Part shown: in pieces, positions 1 to 8,165 of the stretch
Position numbering within the stretch: position 1 is the first letter of the stretch
Layout of the letters: the number at the start of each line of letters is the position of its first letter
Notes under the pieces: generated by a model
What the model was told of the DNA's origin: nothing
The model's input: the letters and a program-made list of their open reading frames with translations, nothing else
Database searches by the model: none
DNA from: CBFIJI01 sp965662885
Lineage (GTDB): Bacteria > Bacteroidota > Bacteroidia > Flavobacteriales > Flavobacteriaceae
Direction of reading: 5' to 3'
NCBI GenBank assembly: GCA_965662885.1
Contig: CBFIJI010000040.1
Location: 1-16,656 of the forward strand
Length of the DNA: 16,656 nt
Made by a program: the position numbers and the translations under genes

Positions 1-300
1 AATAGCTTTTCCATTTTGGAACGCCACCACACGTCGGGTGGTAAAGGTTTTTCCATCCCGAATATTGTCCACATGATAATCAATAGGAATATTGATATCT
101 CCACCTAAAATAAAATAGCCATGCATGGAATGCACCACCCTATCCTCGGGAACTGTTTGATAAGCCGCATGTAAGGATTGTCCCAGTACTTGTCCACCGA
201 AAACACGCCCCCACGGGGATTGATAATTTTGTCCAATAAATTCGTTCTCCCTTTTTTTTTCAAGCGTGAGTAGAGTAATTAAATCGGAAATGTTTTTCAT
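1..300 (-). CDS. tesB: Acyl-CoA thioesterase II, TesB family (N-terminal 100 residues, cut by window edge)
   Basis: Hydrolyses acyl-CoA to free fatty acid and CoA in the cytoplasm. Reading the minus strand from the ATG at 300-298 gives 100 open codons that run off the left edge. The stretch WGRVFGGQVLGQSLHAAYQ (about residues 29-47), followed by HSMHGYFILGGD, is the N-terminal hotdog fold of TesB-type double-hotdog thioesterases. The catalytic residues of the second hotdog lie outside the window. Its ATG overlaps the TGA of the thiolase gene upstream (ATGA, 4 nt shared), so translation is probably coupled and it is the last visible gene of the operon that starts at 3585. Family assignment is firm; chain-length preference cannot be read from this part. 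Confidence 0.9.
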   Translation of the reverse strand, partial: MKNISDLITLLTLEKKRENEFIGQNYQSPWGRVFGGQVLGQSLHAAYQTVPEDRVVHSMHGYFILGGDINIPIDYHVDNIRDGKTFTTRRVVAFQNGKAI

Positions 301-1475
301 AGGTTATTTTGAAATACAATGGCTGATGCTCCACCGCCACCATTACAAATTCCTGCGGCGCCATATTTTTTATTGTGGAGTTTCAAGGCATGGAGCAAAG
401 TTACTACAATACGTGCTCCCGAACAACCTAAAGGATGTCCTAAAGATACTGCTCCTCCGTGAACGTTAACCTTTTGCGGATCAAGGTCAAGGAGTTTAAT
501 ATTCGCTAAACCCACTACCGAAAAAGCTTCATTCAATTCAAATAAATCAATGCTTGAAAGTTTCATTTTAGCTTTGTCTAAGGCTTTGGGTAAGGCTTTT
601 GCAGGGGCAGTTGTAAACCATTGGGGTTCCTGAGCTGCATCTGCATAACTCAATACTTCAGCCATAGGGGTTAAGCCTAGAGCTTCGGCTTTTGTTGCAC
701 TCATCAGTACCAAAGCTGCTGCCCCATCATTAATGGTGGAAGCATTAGCTGCTGTAACCGTTCCTGTTTTGGTAAAGGCTGGTCGGAGCTGAGGAATTTT
801 TTCTAAAAAAACGTTGCTAAATTCCTCATCAGTAGTCACCATTTTTGGTTCTCCTTTCCGTTGGGGAACCGCTACTGGAGAAATCTCGTTAGTAAAGGCA
901 CCACTCGCAGTAGCTTTTGCACTTCGGGTATAGGATTCAACGGCAAAGGCATCTTGTGCTGCTCTAGAAATGTTGTGCCGTTCTGCTGTAGCATCAGCAA
1001 ACACCCCCATGGCCACTTGATCAAACGCATCGGTCAACCCATCATTTTGCATACTGTCTTTAAAGTCAACTGCTCCAAATTTTTGTCCTTTTCGTAAACT
1101 GCTCAGGTGGGGACTTAAACTCATATTTTCCATTCCACCAGCAACCACTATATCCGCATCACCCATGCCAATTGCTTGTGCAGCCATAATGATCGTTTTC
1201 ATTCCGGAAGCGCACACCTTATTAATAGTCGTACACGGGACCTCATGGGAAATTCCTGCGCCTAAAGCGGCTTGACGTGCTGGAGCTTGCCCCGTACCTG
1301 CTTGTAAAACATGACCCATGTAAACCTCATCCACCGCTTTGGGATCCAAAGCAATCGATTCCAGTGCTGCTTTTATCGCAATACTTCCCAATTCAGGTGC
1401 TGAAATTGTTGAAAGAGCACCCATAAAACTCCCAATGGGCGTTCGTTTGGCAGCAACAACCACTACTTTTTTCAT
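297..1475 (-). CDS. Thiolase (acetyl-CoA C-acetyltransferase / 3-ketoacyl-CoA thiolase)
   Basis: A 391-residue cytoplasmic thiolase that condenses two acetyl-CoA or cleaves 3-ketoacyl-CoA. The nucleophile is Cys88 in NKVCASGMK, the catalytic His346 is in GGAVSLGHPLG, and the second Cys376 is in GICNGGGGAS; all three thiolase signatures are intact. The start MKKVVVVAAKRTPIG at 1475 gives the usual family length. An in-frame GTG at 1511 would add 12 residues and run back into the upstream gene, so I reject it. The gene lies 14 nt after the upstream secreted protein and overlaps the TesB start by 4 nt. Biosynthetic versus degradative type cannot be told apart from sequence here. The pairing with a thioesterase suggests that short or medium acyl-CoA is turned over by this operon (inference). 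Confidence 0.93.
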   Translation of the reverse strand: MKKVVVVAAKRTPIGSFMGALSTISAPELGSIAIKAALESIALDPKAVDEVYMGHVLQAGTGQAPARQAALGAGISHEVPCTTINKVCASGMKTIIMAAQAIGMGDADIVVAGGMENMSLSPHLSSLRKGQKFGAVDFKDSMQNDGLTDAFDQVAMGVFADATAERHNISRAAQDAFAVESYTRSAKATASGAFTNEISPVAVPQRKGEPKMVTTDEEFSNVFLEKIPQLRPAFTKTGTVTAANASTINDGAAALVLMSATKAEALGLTPMAEVLSYADAAQEPQWFTTAPAKALPKALDKAKMKLSSIDLFELNEAFSVVGLANIKLLDLDPQKVNVHGGAVSLGHPLGCSGARIVVTLLHALKLHNKKYGAAGICNGGGGASAIVFQNNL

Positions 1476-1489
1476 TTTGTTATTTTTAA

Positions 1490-2149
1490 TTATTGATTTC
1501 GTTTTGTCCACACTTCGTGCATTGGATCGCCTTTACTACTAAATCCTTTGTGAAACCAATCATTCTCCTTTTCATCAAAATCAAAAGTGAGGGAAATTCC
1601 TGTCTTTGAGTTGTCTCGTGAAAAATAGTCAATGGTCTCAATATATTTTCCATTTACTGCCGTATATGTTCCTCCTCCAGAACCAAAAAACTGAAAGGTT
1701 TCAGTATTAAATGCTATCCACTGAAAATAACCATTTTTAAGAAATTTCATCGTTTTTCTGGGACGTGTTAGATCACGACGTCGAACGCCTTCGTCAGAAA
1801 CACGACCAGCCATTAACCATTTCCCATCCAAGGGGCGTATCTCCCTTGATTGTTTTTCCCAAGTGGCATTCTTTGTCAACTCCATGGCTTTTAATCCATC
1901 ATTTTCAAAATTAGAGTTAAACTCAAAAGCAACGCTATAAGTCGTTCCATGTAATTCATAAAAACCACCACGGGTACTGATAAATTTTGAGGGGTTCTTC
2001 ACAAATTGGGTTTCAATTAAATAGTCATCATCAATAAAAATACGATGCTCAATGGACTGTCCATCACTCATTTCAGAGAAGGAATATACTTGAGCCGTTG
2101 TAAAATGGGTAATGAAGAATACAGATACATAAAAAAAGAAAACTCTCAT
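1490..2149 (-). CDS. Secreted protein of unknown function, probably lipocalin-like
   Basis: A 219-residue exported protein that I do not recognise by name. Residues 1-19 form a signal peptide (MRVFFFYVSVFFITHFTTAQ) of the flavobacterial type with cleavage at or near 'TTAQ'. There is no lipobox cysteine, so it should be periplasmic or released. The second half carries a repeated aromatic and glycine pattern: DGKWLMAGRV, FLKNGYFQWIAFNTET, GGGTYTAVNGKYIETIDYFSRD and KGDPMHEVWTKR. This looks like the beta-strand pattern of the small lipocalin-like 'membrane or secreted protein' families of Bacteroidota; that is recall, not a search. It sits between the M20 hydrolase (17 nt) and the thiolase (14 nt), so it is co-transcribed with them. 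Any ligand is unknown. Confidence 0.75.
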   Translation of the reverse strand: MRVFFFYVSVFFITHFTTAQVYSFSEMSDGQSIEHRIFIDDDYLIETQFVKNPSKFISTRGGFYELHGTTYSVAFEFNSNFENDGLKAMELTKNATWEKQSREIRPLDGKWLMAGRVSDEGVRRRDLTRPRKTMKFLKNGYFQWIAFNTETFQFFGSGGGTYTAVNGKYIETIDYFSRDNSKTGISLTFDFDEKENDWFHKGFSSKGDPMHEVWTKRNQ

Positions 2150-2166
2150 AATCAGGTCTATTTACA

Positions 2167-3585
2167 TTAGTTTCTATAATCTAAAGCTGGGGCACGATTG
2201 CCTAAGAGAGGGATGTATTGAAAATACTTTCCACGGTTTTTTTCAAATTCCTTAGTTGCAGCTTCCAACATCTTGGGATTGTCTAAGAGTTGCATTCCCG
2301 TAAGTGTTAATGTTTTTGCTGCCAAAAGCATACCTTTAGAACCAATACTCGTTCCTCCAGCAGCTACCGCTTGCCAACTATGTGCTGCAGTTCCGGGAAC
2401 CCAAGTGGCCGTACTAAAGCCTACGGTGGGTACTGCAAAACTAACATCCCCAACATCAGTTGATCCTCCAGGTCTTGCGTTAGGGTTAAAAGGGGAAATG
2501 CCATTTACAGCACTCGTGTCTAAAGGAATTTTTAATGTTTTGGATATTTCTTGGGCAAAAGCAAGCTCTTCAGCATTGTATTCAAATCCTCCAAGGGTAT
2601 TCATCGTTTTGTATACCAAATCTTGTAAAACAGTATTCCCCAACAATTCGTGGGTTCCACCGATCATTTCATAATCCATTGTCGTTCCTGTCCCTAAAGC
2701 AGCTCCTTTAGCAGCATTGACAATACGGTCAAAAAGGTCAATTACAACGTCCCTTTTTCCATGACGCGCATAGTAGTAAACTTCTGCAAAATCGGGCACT
2801 ACATTGGGAGCTTCACCACCTCGTGTTATGACATAATGGATTCGAGCACTTGAAGGAATATGTTCCCGCATCATATTGACCATGGCATTCATGGCTTCGA
2901 CACCATCAAGTGCAGAGCGTCCCTTTTCTGGAGCTCCAGCAGCATGTGCAGAAATTCCATAAAAACGGAATTTTGCTGATTTATTGGCCAAGGCGGCGGC
3001 AGGATTGGCTGCATTTTTATTCCCTGGATGCCAATGTAGGGCAACATCTACGTCATCAAAGAGACCCGCACGAGTCATATAAACTTTACCAGAACCTCCT
3101 TCTTCTGCAGGACAACCATAAAATTTAATCGTTCCCGATTGTTTATTGGTTGCTAAATAGTTTTTCAGGGCAATCGCAGCAGCGGCGGATGCCGTTCCAA
3201 ATAAATGATGACCACAAGCATGACCAGCACGTCCATTATTGGACATTTTATAAGAAACTGCTTTTTGAGATAAACCCGGAAGGGCATCATATTCTCCCAA
3301 AACAGCAATGACTGGACTTCCTGATCCGTAGGAAGCTACAAAAGCAGTTGGAATTTCGGCAACACCAGTTTCAATGGTAAAGCCTTGGTCACTTAGGGTT
3401 TTTTGAAGTAAGGCACTACTTTGCTCTTCTTGGTAGCCCATTTCGGCTAGTTCCCAAATATCTTGTGCTACAATACTGTAAAAACTAGCTTTCTCATCAA
3501 GCTGTTGTAGGATTTTATCATACTTCTTTTGTGCAAAAAGACTAGTTGAGATAAAAATTATGGTAATAAACATCGAAGTTTTCAT
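2167..3585 (-). CDS. Exported M20-family amidohydrolase (AbgB-like)
   Basis: A 472-residue zinc-dependent amidohydrolase of the M20 carboxypeptidase/aminoacylase group, nearest to the p-aminobenzoyl-glutamate hydrolase subunit B type. Visible motifs in order: a signal peptide (residues 1-19, ending SLFAQ), VLGEYDALPG with Asp100, GHACGHHLFG with metal ligands near His122-His126, PAEEGG with the catalytic/metal Glu161-Glu162, ALHWHPG with His184/His186, and AAHSWQ with His402. All expected metal ligands seem present, so it should be active. The ATG at 3585 is chosen because it opens directly on the signal peptide; an in-frame TTG at 3612 would put nine residues ahead of it. As first gene of the minus-strand operon it lies divergent to the M16 pair. 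An exported enzyme together with cytoplasmic acyl-CoA enzymes suggests uptake and use of an N-acyl or peptide-like substrate (inference). Confidence 0.9.
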   Translation of the reverse strand: MKTSMFITIIFISTSLFAQKKYDKILQQLDEKASFYSIVAQDIWELAEMGYQEEQSSALLQKTLSDQGFTIETGVAEIPTAFVASYGSGSPVIAVLGEYDALPGLSQKAVSYKMSNNGRAGHACGHHLFGTASAAAAIALKNYLATNKQSGTIKFYGCPAEEGGSGKVYMTRAGLFDDVDVALHWHPGNKNAANPAAALANKSAKFRFYGISAHAAGAPEKGRSALDGVEAMNAMVNMMREHIPSSARIHYVITRGGEAPNVVPDFAEVYYYARHGKRDVVIDLFDRIVNAAKGAALGTGTTMDYEMIGGTHELLGNTVLQDLVYKTMNTLGGFEYNAEELAFAQEISKTLKIPLDTSAVNGISPFNPNARPGGSTDVGDVSFAVPTVGFSTATWVPGTAAHSWQAVAAGGTSIGSKGMLLAAKTLTLTGMQLLDNPKMLEAATKEFEKNRGKYFQYIPLLGNRAPALDYRN

Positions 3586-3609
3586 AAATTTGCTAATAAT
3601 GATTCTATT

Positions 3610-3617
3610 CAAATGTA
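3610..3617 (-). promoter_or_regulatory. Candidate -7 promoter element for the M20 operon
   Basis: On the minus strand the bases read TACATTTG, an exact match to the Bacteroidota -7 consensus TAnnTTTG. Transcription would start near 3603, leaving a leader of about 18 nt before the ATG at 3585. I found no TTG -33 element at the usual spacing, so this is a half-supported promoter. Confidence 0.3.
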
Positions 3618-3722
3618 TTAAAATTGTTGGTGGTCATAAAAGTTATTTCTCCCAATCTAATATTTGTATAGTAATATCTTTAACTATTTCATTTTAAATC
3701 TAATCTTAACATTTAAAAAATT

Positions 3723-5048
3723 ATGAAGTTTAAATCTTACCTATTTAGTTTTGTTTTTGCCAGTTGCATCATCCATGCACAGCAGGTCAGTTTTGAAGAA
3801 TTCGATCTTGACAATGGTCTACACGTGATTTTACATCAAGACAATTCGGCTCCGGTAGTGACTACCTCTGTATTATACCACGTTGGATCAAAAGACGAAG
3901 ATCCTGAAAGAACAGGATTTGCTCATTTTTTTGAGCACCTACTTTTTGAGGGAACAGAAAACATTGAACGTGGAAAATGGTTTAGTATTGTTAGTTCCAA
4001 CGGAGGAAGTAACAACGCCTATACCACCGACGATTTCACTTATTATTATGAAGTTTTTCCATCTAACAATCTCGAATTGGGACTTTGGTTAGAATCAGAA
4101 AGAATGCTTCATCCAGTTATTAATGAAATTGGTGTAGAAACACAAAACGAAGTGGTTAAAGAAGAAAAACGCTTACGTTATGACAACAGTCCTTATGGAA
4201 AATGGATGGAAAGTGTTAAGGCTGAATTGTATAAGGAGCATCCTTACAAACAAACAGCCATCGGTAAAATGGAGCATCTTGATGCGGCTACCTTAGAGGA
4301 ATTTATTGCTTTTAATGAAAAATTTTATGTGCCGAATAATGCTGTTCTTGTGGTGGCGGGAGATATTGACCCTGTGAAAACAAAGAAAATGGTAAATGAC
4401 TATTTTGGTTCTATTCCAAAAGGGACAGCTATTGAAAGAAATTACCCAAAAGAAGCGCCTATAACCGAAGCAATTAAAGCGGAAACTTTTGATTCCAATA
4501 TTCAAATTCCAGCCTTATTTACAGCTTACAGAACACCCTCAATGGTAACTAGAGAAGCACGGATCTTAGATATGATCTCTACCTATTTAAGCGACGGGAA
4601 TAGTTCAAAGTTGTACAAAAAGTTAGTCGACAAAAAGAAAATGTCTTTACAGGTCGCTGCTTTTAACATCAGTCAAGAAGACTACGGAACCTATGTCATT
4701 TTTACCTTACCCTTAGGTGACAATTCTTTGGAGGCACTTACGGTGGAGATTGATGAGGAAATTGAAAAACTTCAAAATGAATTAATTTCTGAAAAGGACT
4801 ACCAAAAACTTCAAAATAAATTTGAAACAAATTTTGTGAGTTCCAATTCAAGTGTGGAAGGCATTGCCAACTCGCTTGCGGAATATTATACCCTTTACGG
4901 AGATACAAACTTAATCAATACAGAAATTGATATTTATCGTTCCATCACGCGAGAAGAAATTCAAGCGGTAGCCAAAAAATACTTAAACCCAAACCAACGC
5001 TTGGTGCTTGACTACCTTCCAGAGGTTGCTGCCAACGAAAAACAATAA
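3723..5048 (+). CDS. Secreted M16 zinc metallopeptidase, catalytic subunit
   Basis: A 441-residue M16 (pitrilysin/insulinase-type) peptidase. A signal peptide covers residues 1-20 (ends IIHAQ), so it works in the periplasm or at the outer membrane. The inverted zinc motif HFFEH is at 68-72, and the third ligand Glu lies in NEVVKEEKR (Glu147 by alignment with pitrilysin), so the zinc site is complete. The C-terminal half has the inactive M16 fold (PVVAGD-like segment VVVAGDIDP, then SDGNSSKLYKKLV), but the Arg/Tyr pair that normally holds the substrate is replaced by Val302 and Leu309. The 5-nt gap to the next M16 gene, which keeps that pair, indicates a two-subunit enzyme. The AT-rich leader lacks a Shine-Dalgarno sequence, which is normal for this phylum. 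Confidence 0.93.
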   Translation: MKFKSYLFSFVFASCIIHAQQVSFEEFDLDNGLHVILHQDNSAPVVTTSVLYHVGSKDEDPERTGFAHFFEHLLFEGTENIERGKWFSIVSSNGGSNNAYTTDDFTYYYEVFPSNNLELGLWLESERMLHPVINEIGVETQNEVVKEEKRLRYDNSPYGKWMESVKAELYKEHPYKQTAIGKMEHLDAATLEEFIAFNEKFYVPNNAVLVVAGDIDPVKTKKMVNDYFGSIPKGTAIERNYPKEAPITEAIKAETFDSNIQIPALFTAYRTPSMVTREARILDMISTYLSDGNSSKLYKKLVDKKKMSLQVAAFNISQEDYGTYVIFTLPLGDNSLEALTVEIDEEIEKLQNELISEKDYQKLQNKFETNFVSSNSSVEGIANSLAEYYTLYGDTNLINTEIDIYRSITREEIQAVAKKYLNPNQRLVLDYLPEVAANEKQ

Positions 5049-5053
5049 GCAAC

Positions 5054-7126
5054 ATGAAACAACTTAATTATATTTTATTTGCACTATTCTTGGGCTATAG
5101 TACCTTGAGTGCTCAGATTGATCGCAGTCAACAACCTCAACCAGGTCCAGCACCAGAAATTAAATTGGAAGACCCTTTACAATTCCAATTGAAAAATGGC
5201 TTAACCGTAATGGTCGTTGAAAATCGCAAACTTCCACGGGTTTCTGCCACATTGGCCATTGACAACCCGTTGATTTTTGAAGGAGAAAAAGCTGGAGTAC
5301 TTTCTTTGTTGGGAAGTATGATGGGAAAAGGTTCTGCAAACATCGAAAAGGATGCTTTTGATGAAGAAATTGACTTTTTAGGAGCACGTTTAAATATGGG
5401 CCCTAGTGGGTTTTATGTCGGATCATTAAAACGCTATTTTCCACGTGTTTTGGAAATGGCTGCTGATGCCGCGCTCCACCCAAAGTTTGTAGCGGAGGAA
5501 TTTGAAAAAGAAAAAGCCAAGACCCTAGACGGAATTAAATCCAGCGAAAAAGATGTTAAAACTGCTGCTCGACGTGTAGAAAATTTACTGTCCTATGGTG
5601 CGCAACATCCCAACGGAGAATTTATTACCAAAGAAAGTGTTGAAGGTGTTGGAGTAGATGATATTCAAGTGATGTACAACCGTTACTACAAGCCCAATAA
5701 CGCCTACCTTGTTGTTATTGGAGATATCGACTTTAAGACGGTTAAAAAAATGGCTACTAAGCTATTTAGTAAATGGGAGGCCGAAGACATTTTAAAGCAA
5801 AGTTATCCTGAACCGGAAAATGTTCCTGCAACTACCATTAATTTTGTGGAGATGCCGAATGCTGTTCAATCAGAAATCGCAGTGATTAATACCGCTTCCT
5901 TAGACAAACTCAATCCAGATTATTTCCCAGTGATTATTGCTAACCAAATTCTTGGAGGGGGTGGAGAGGCTCGCTTGTTTTTGAATCTTAGAGAGGATAA
6001 GGGCTTTACTTATGGCTCCTATTCCCGATTTAGTGATAGTCATAAAACCAAAGCACGTTTTCGTGCATCAGCAAGTGTTCGTAATGCAGTAACAGATAGT
6101 GCTGTGGTTGAAATTCTCCATGAAATCAACAAATTAAGTGATGAGTTGGTTACTGATGATGAGTTGGCCTTAGTTAAAGCAAAATACACGGGTTCATTTG
6201 TCTTAGGCTTGGAAAAACCGGAAACCGTAGCACAAAATGCATTGAACATCAAAACGCAAAAATTACCAGCGGATTTTTATAAAACTTTCCTCCAAAAAAT
6301 AAATGCGGTGACCAAAGAAGATGTCCAACGGGTCGCTAAAGAGTACTTTTTAGGAAACAACGCTCGAGTGGTTGTCACTGGAAAAGGAAGTGAAGTATTG
6401 GACGCCTTGGAAAAAATTGATTACAATGGAAACACCCTTAAAGTCACTTATTTTGACAAGTTTGGAAATCCAACAGAACGTCCAAAATTCTCTAAACCGA
6501 TGCCCGAGGGAACAACGGCACAAAGCGTTATCGACAACTACTTAAAAGCCATTGGAGGAGCAGAAAAACTAAAAGCCATCACGTCCTTTCAATCTATTTC
6601 AGAAGCAAATATGCAAGGGATGACCCTAGAGATTGACACCAAAAAAACCAATCAAATGCAAATGAATACAGAGGTTAAAATGATGGGGAATGTCATGCAA
6701 AAACAGGTCGTAAATAAGGATAAAGGCTATATGGAAATGCAAGGACAACGCATCGATTTAGAAGGGGAACAGTTGACCCAAATGCAATCGGAAGCACAAA
6801 TCATTCCAGAGCTTACACTGGATTCAGAAGCACTTGCTCTTGTTGGGTTGGTCGATGTGGACGGCGTTGATGCTTACGAAGTGAAAATTTCAGACAACAC
6901 GACCAATTTTTATGACGCAACTAGCTTCCTAAAAATCAAAATTGTTCAAACGGTTGAAATGATGGGGAATTCTCAAACCAATACCGTTGTGGTTGGCGAC
7001 TATAAAGAGGTTGATGGAATTAAATTTCCACACAAGCTTTCCATGACTATGGGTCCTCAAGCAGTTGATTTTAAAACGCAATCCATTAAAATTAATACAG
7101 TGCTTGCTCCTACTGTTTTTGACTAA
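5054..7126 (+). CDS. Secreted M16 non-catalytic partner with extra C-terminal LolA-like domain
   Basis: A 690-residue partner of the preceding M16 peptidase. The signal peptide ends at LSAQ (residue 21). Where the zinc motif should be, residues 84-88 read SLLGS, so all three zinc-motif residues are lost. The second M16 half keeps the substrate-binding pair Arg313 and Tyr320 in LREDKGFTYGS, behind the usual glycine run LGGGGEARL. Residues from about 487 to 690 are not part of the M16 fold. They begin VIDNYLKAIGGAEKL and continue with alternating polar and hydrophobic strands rich in Met and Gln (EMQGQRIDLEGEQ, VVGDYKEVDGIKFPHK), resembling the LolA/LolB-type half-barrel found in many Bacteroidota envelope proteins. 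Together the two genes would form a heterodimer. The domain label rests on pattern only. Confidence 0.9.
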   Translation: MKQLNYILFALFLGYSTLSAQIDRSQQPQPGPAPEIKLEDPLQFQLKNGLTVMVVENRKLPRVSATLAIDNPLIFEGEKAGVLSLLGSMMGKGSANIEKDAFDEEIDFLGARLNMGPSGFYVGSLKRYFPRVLEMAADAALHPKFVAEEFEKEKAKTLDGIKSSEKDVKTAARRVENLLSYGAQHPNGEFITKESVEGVGVDDIQVMYNRYYKPNNAYLVVIGDIDFKTVKKMATKLFSKWEAEDILKQSYPEPENVPATTINFVEMPNAVQSEIAVINTASLDKLNPDYFPVIIANQILGGGGEARLFLNLREDKGFTYGSYSRFSDSHKTKARFRASASVRNAVTDSAVVEILHEINKLSDELVTDDELALVKAKYTGSFVLGLEKPETVAQNALNIKTQKLPADFYKTFLQKINAVTKEDVQRVAKEYFLGNNARVVVTGKGSEVLDALEKIDYNGNTLKVTYFDKFGNPTERPKFSKPMPEGTTAQSVIDNYLKAIGGAEKLKAITSFQSISEANMQGMTLEIDTKKTNQMQMNTEVKMMGNVMQKQVVNKDKGYMEMQGQRIDLEGEQLTQMQSEAQIIPELTLDSEALALVGLVDVDGVDAYEVKISDNTTNFYDATSFLKIKIVQTVEMMGNSQTNTVVVGDYKEVDGIKFPHKLSMTMGPQAVDFKTQSIKINTVLAPTVFD

Positions 7127-7148
7127 ATACTAGGTGGATCATATTGAA

Positions 7149-8051
7149 TTAAAGCGTCTTTTTTAAGGCGCTTTTTTTATTTTTATCAGTGACTAAGTAA
7201 ACCCCAAAAAGAATAAATGCACAGGCCGACCATTGTACCCAAGAAAACTGCTCATTGTCTAATAAGCCCCAGCCGATAGCTACAATGGGTAACAAATAGG
7301 TGATGGAAACGGAAAATACAGGAGAGGAAATGGCGACCAATTCATTAAACATCACTTTAGCCAATGCGGTACCCACTAAGGCCAAAATAAAGATATATCC
7401 CAAGGATTGCTGTACTATTTGATCTTGTAGAACAGCATCAAATGAAAAATCAGTAAACAAAAACACAATTAAAGCTGCTGGGAAAATGGTGATAAAATTA
7501 CCAACAGCGATAGCTATTGAGGGAATTCCAGAAAGCTTGTATTTGATGAGATTGACATTTATAGCATAACACATGGCGGCAAGTACCACCAATAAGGCGT
7601 AGCTGCCATCGATGCCACTATTAAAATTAAATTCATTAGAAACCAAGATGATCGTTCCAAAAAATCCCACCAGAATTCCCAAGACTTGATTGCGTTTAAA
7701 GGCGATTTTAAAAAAGCTAATCCCAATAATCAGGGTAAATAAAGGAGTCATCCCGTTCAATACCGCCACCACAGAACTGTTGATCACTGTTTCTGATATG
7801 GCAAATAAGTAGGCTGGAAAGAAGGTTCCAAAATAACCGCTTAACAGCAGCCAAGGCCAAGCCTTCTTAGGCACTTTTTTAAGGGATTGCCACCCAAAAG
7901 CCAATAAGATGGTGGTGGTAAAAAAAATCCGGATTGAGCCCAACTGAAGTGGACTGAGTCCTAAAAGCCCTTTTTTAATTAAAATATAGGAACTCCCCCA
8001 GATGATGGAAAGTATAATCAGATAAACCCATTTTTTTATGCTAACAGCCAT
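7149..8051 (-). CDS. EamA/DMT-family inner-membrane transporter
   Basis: A 300-residue polytopic membrane protein of the drug/metabolite transporter superfamily with two EamA repeats (about residues 8-140 and 150-288) and roughly ten membrane segments. The opening WVYLIILSIIWGSSYILIKKGL is the typical first helix with the W-G-S-S-Y motif, and LGSIRIFFTTTIL gives the conserved R in helix 2. It ends in a lysine-rich cytoplasmic tail (DKNKKSALKKTL). The substrate cannot be predicted: family members export amino acids, nucleosides or other metabolites. It is convergent with the M16 operon and 114 bp downstream of gldD on the same strand; I saw no strong terminator in that gap, so read-through from the gld operon is possible. 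Confidence 0.9.
   Translation of the reverse strand: MAVSIKKWVYLIILSIIWGSSYILIKKGLLGLSPLQLGSIRIFFTTTILLAFGWQSLKKVPKKAWPWLLLSGYFGTFFPAYLFAISETVINSSVVAVLNGMTPLFTLIIGISFFKIAFKRNQVLGILVGFFGTIILVSNEFNFNSGIDGSYALLVVLAAMCYAINVNLIKYKLSGIPSIAIAVGNFITIFPAALIVFLFTDFSFDAVLQDQIVQQSLGYIFILALVGTALAKVMFNELVAISSPVFSVSITYLLPIVAIGWGLLDNEQFSWVQWSACAFILFGVYLVTDKNKKSALKKTL
7151..7178 (+). terminator. Rho-independent terminator of the M16 operon, inside the eamA 3' end
   Basis: AAAGCGTC and GGCGCTTT pair over 8 bp (one G-U) around an 8-nt loop, followed on the plus strand by a run of T. It lies 24 nt after the M16 stop. The same bases encode the last codons of the convergent EamA gene. On the minus strand no T-run follows, so it should stop only the M16 transcript. 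Confidence 0.75.
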
Positions 8052-8165
8052 ATTACAAAAATGCGTTTTTTCTTTTTTTAATCACTTGCAAAAGGAAACT
8101 AATTTTTAAAAGAATATTTTTTGTCACCCTTATATTTTTTTTTACAAAGTGAGGTGAGAGGATTG

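Noticed and set aside
2273..2674. 133-codon plus-strand open frame
   Set aside because: Antisense to the M20 gene, which has full motifs. The translated product shows no family features, only the mirror of conserved codons.
8052..8165. Possible terminator between gldD and the EamA gene
   Set aside because: Only scattered short complementary runs with a long loop; no stable stem followed by T on the minus strand.
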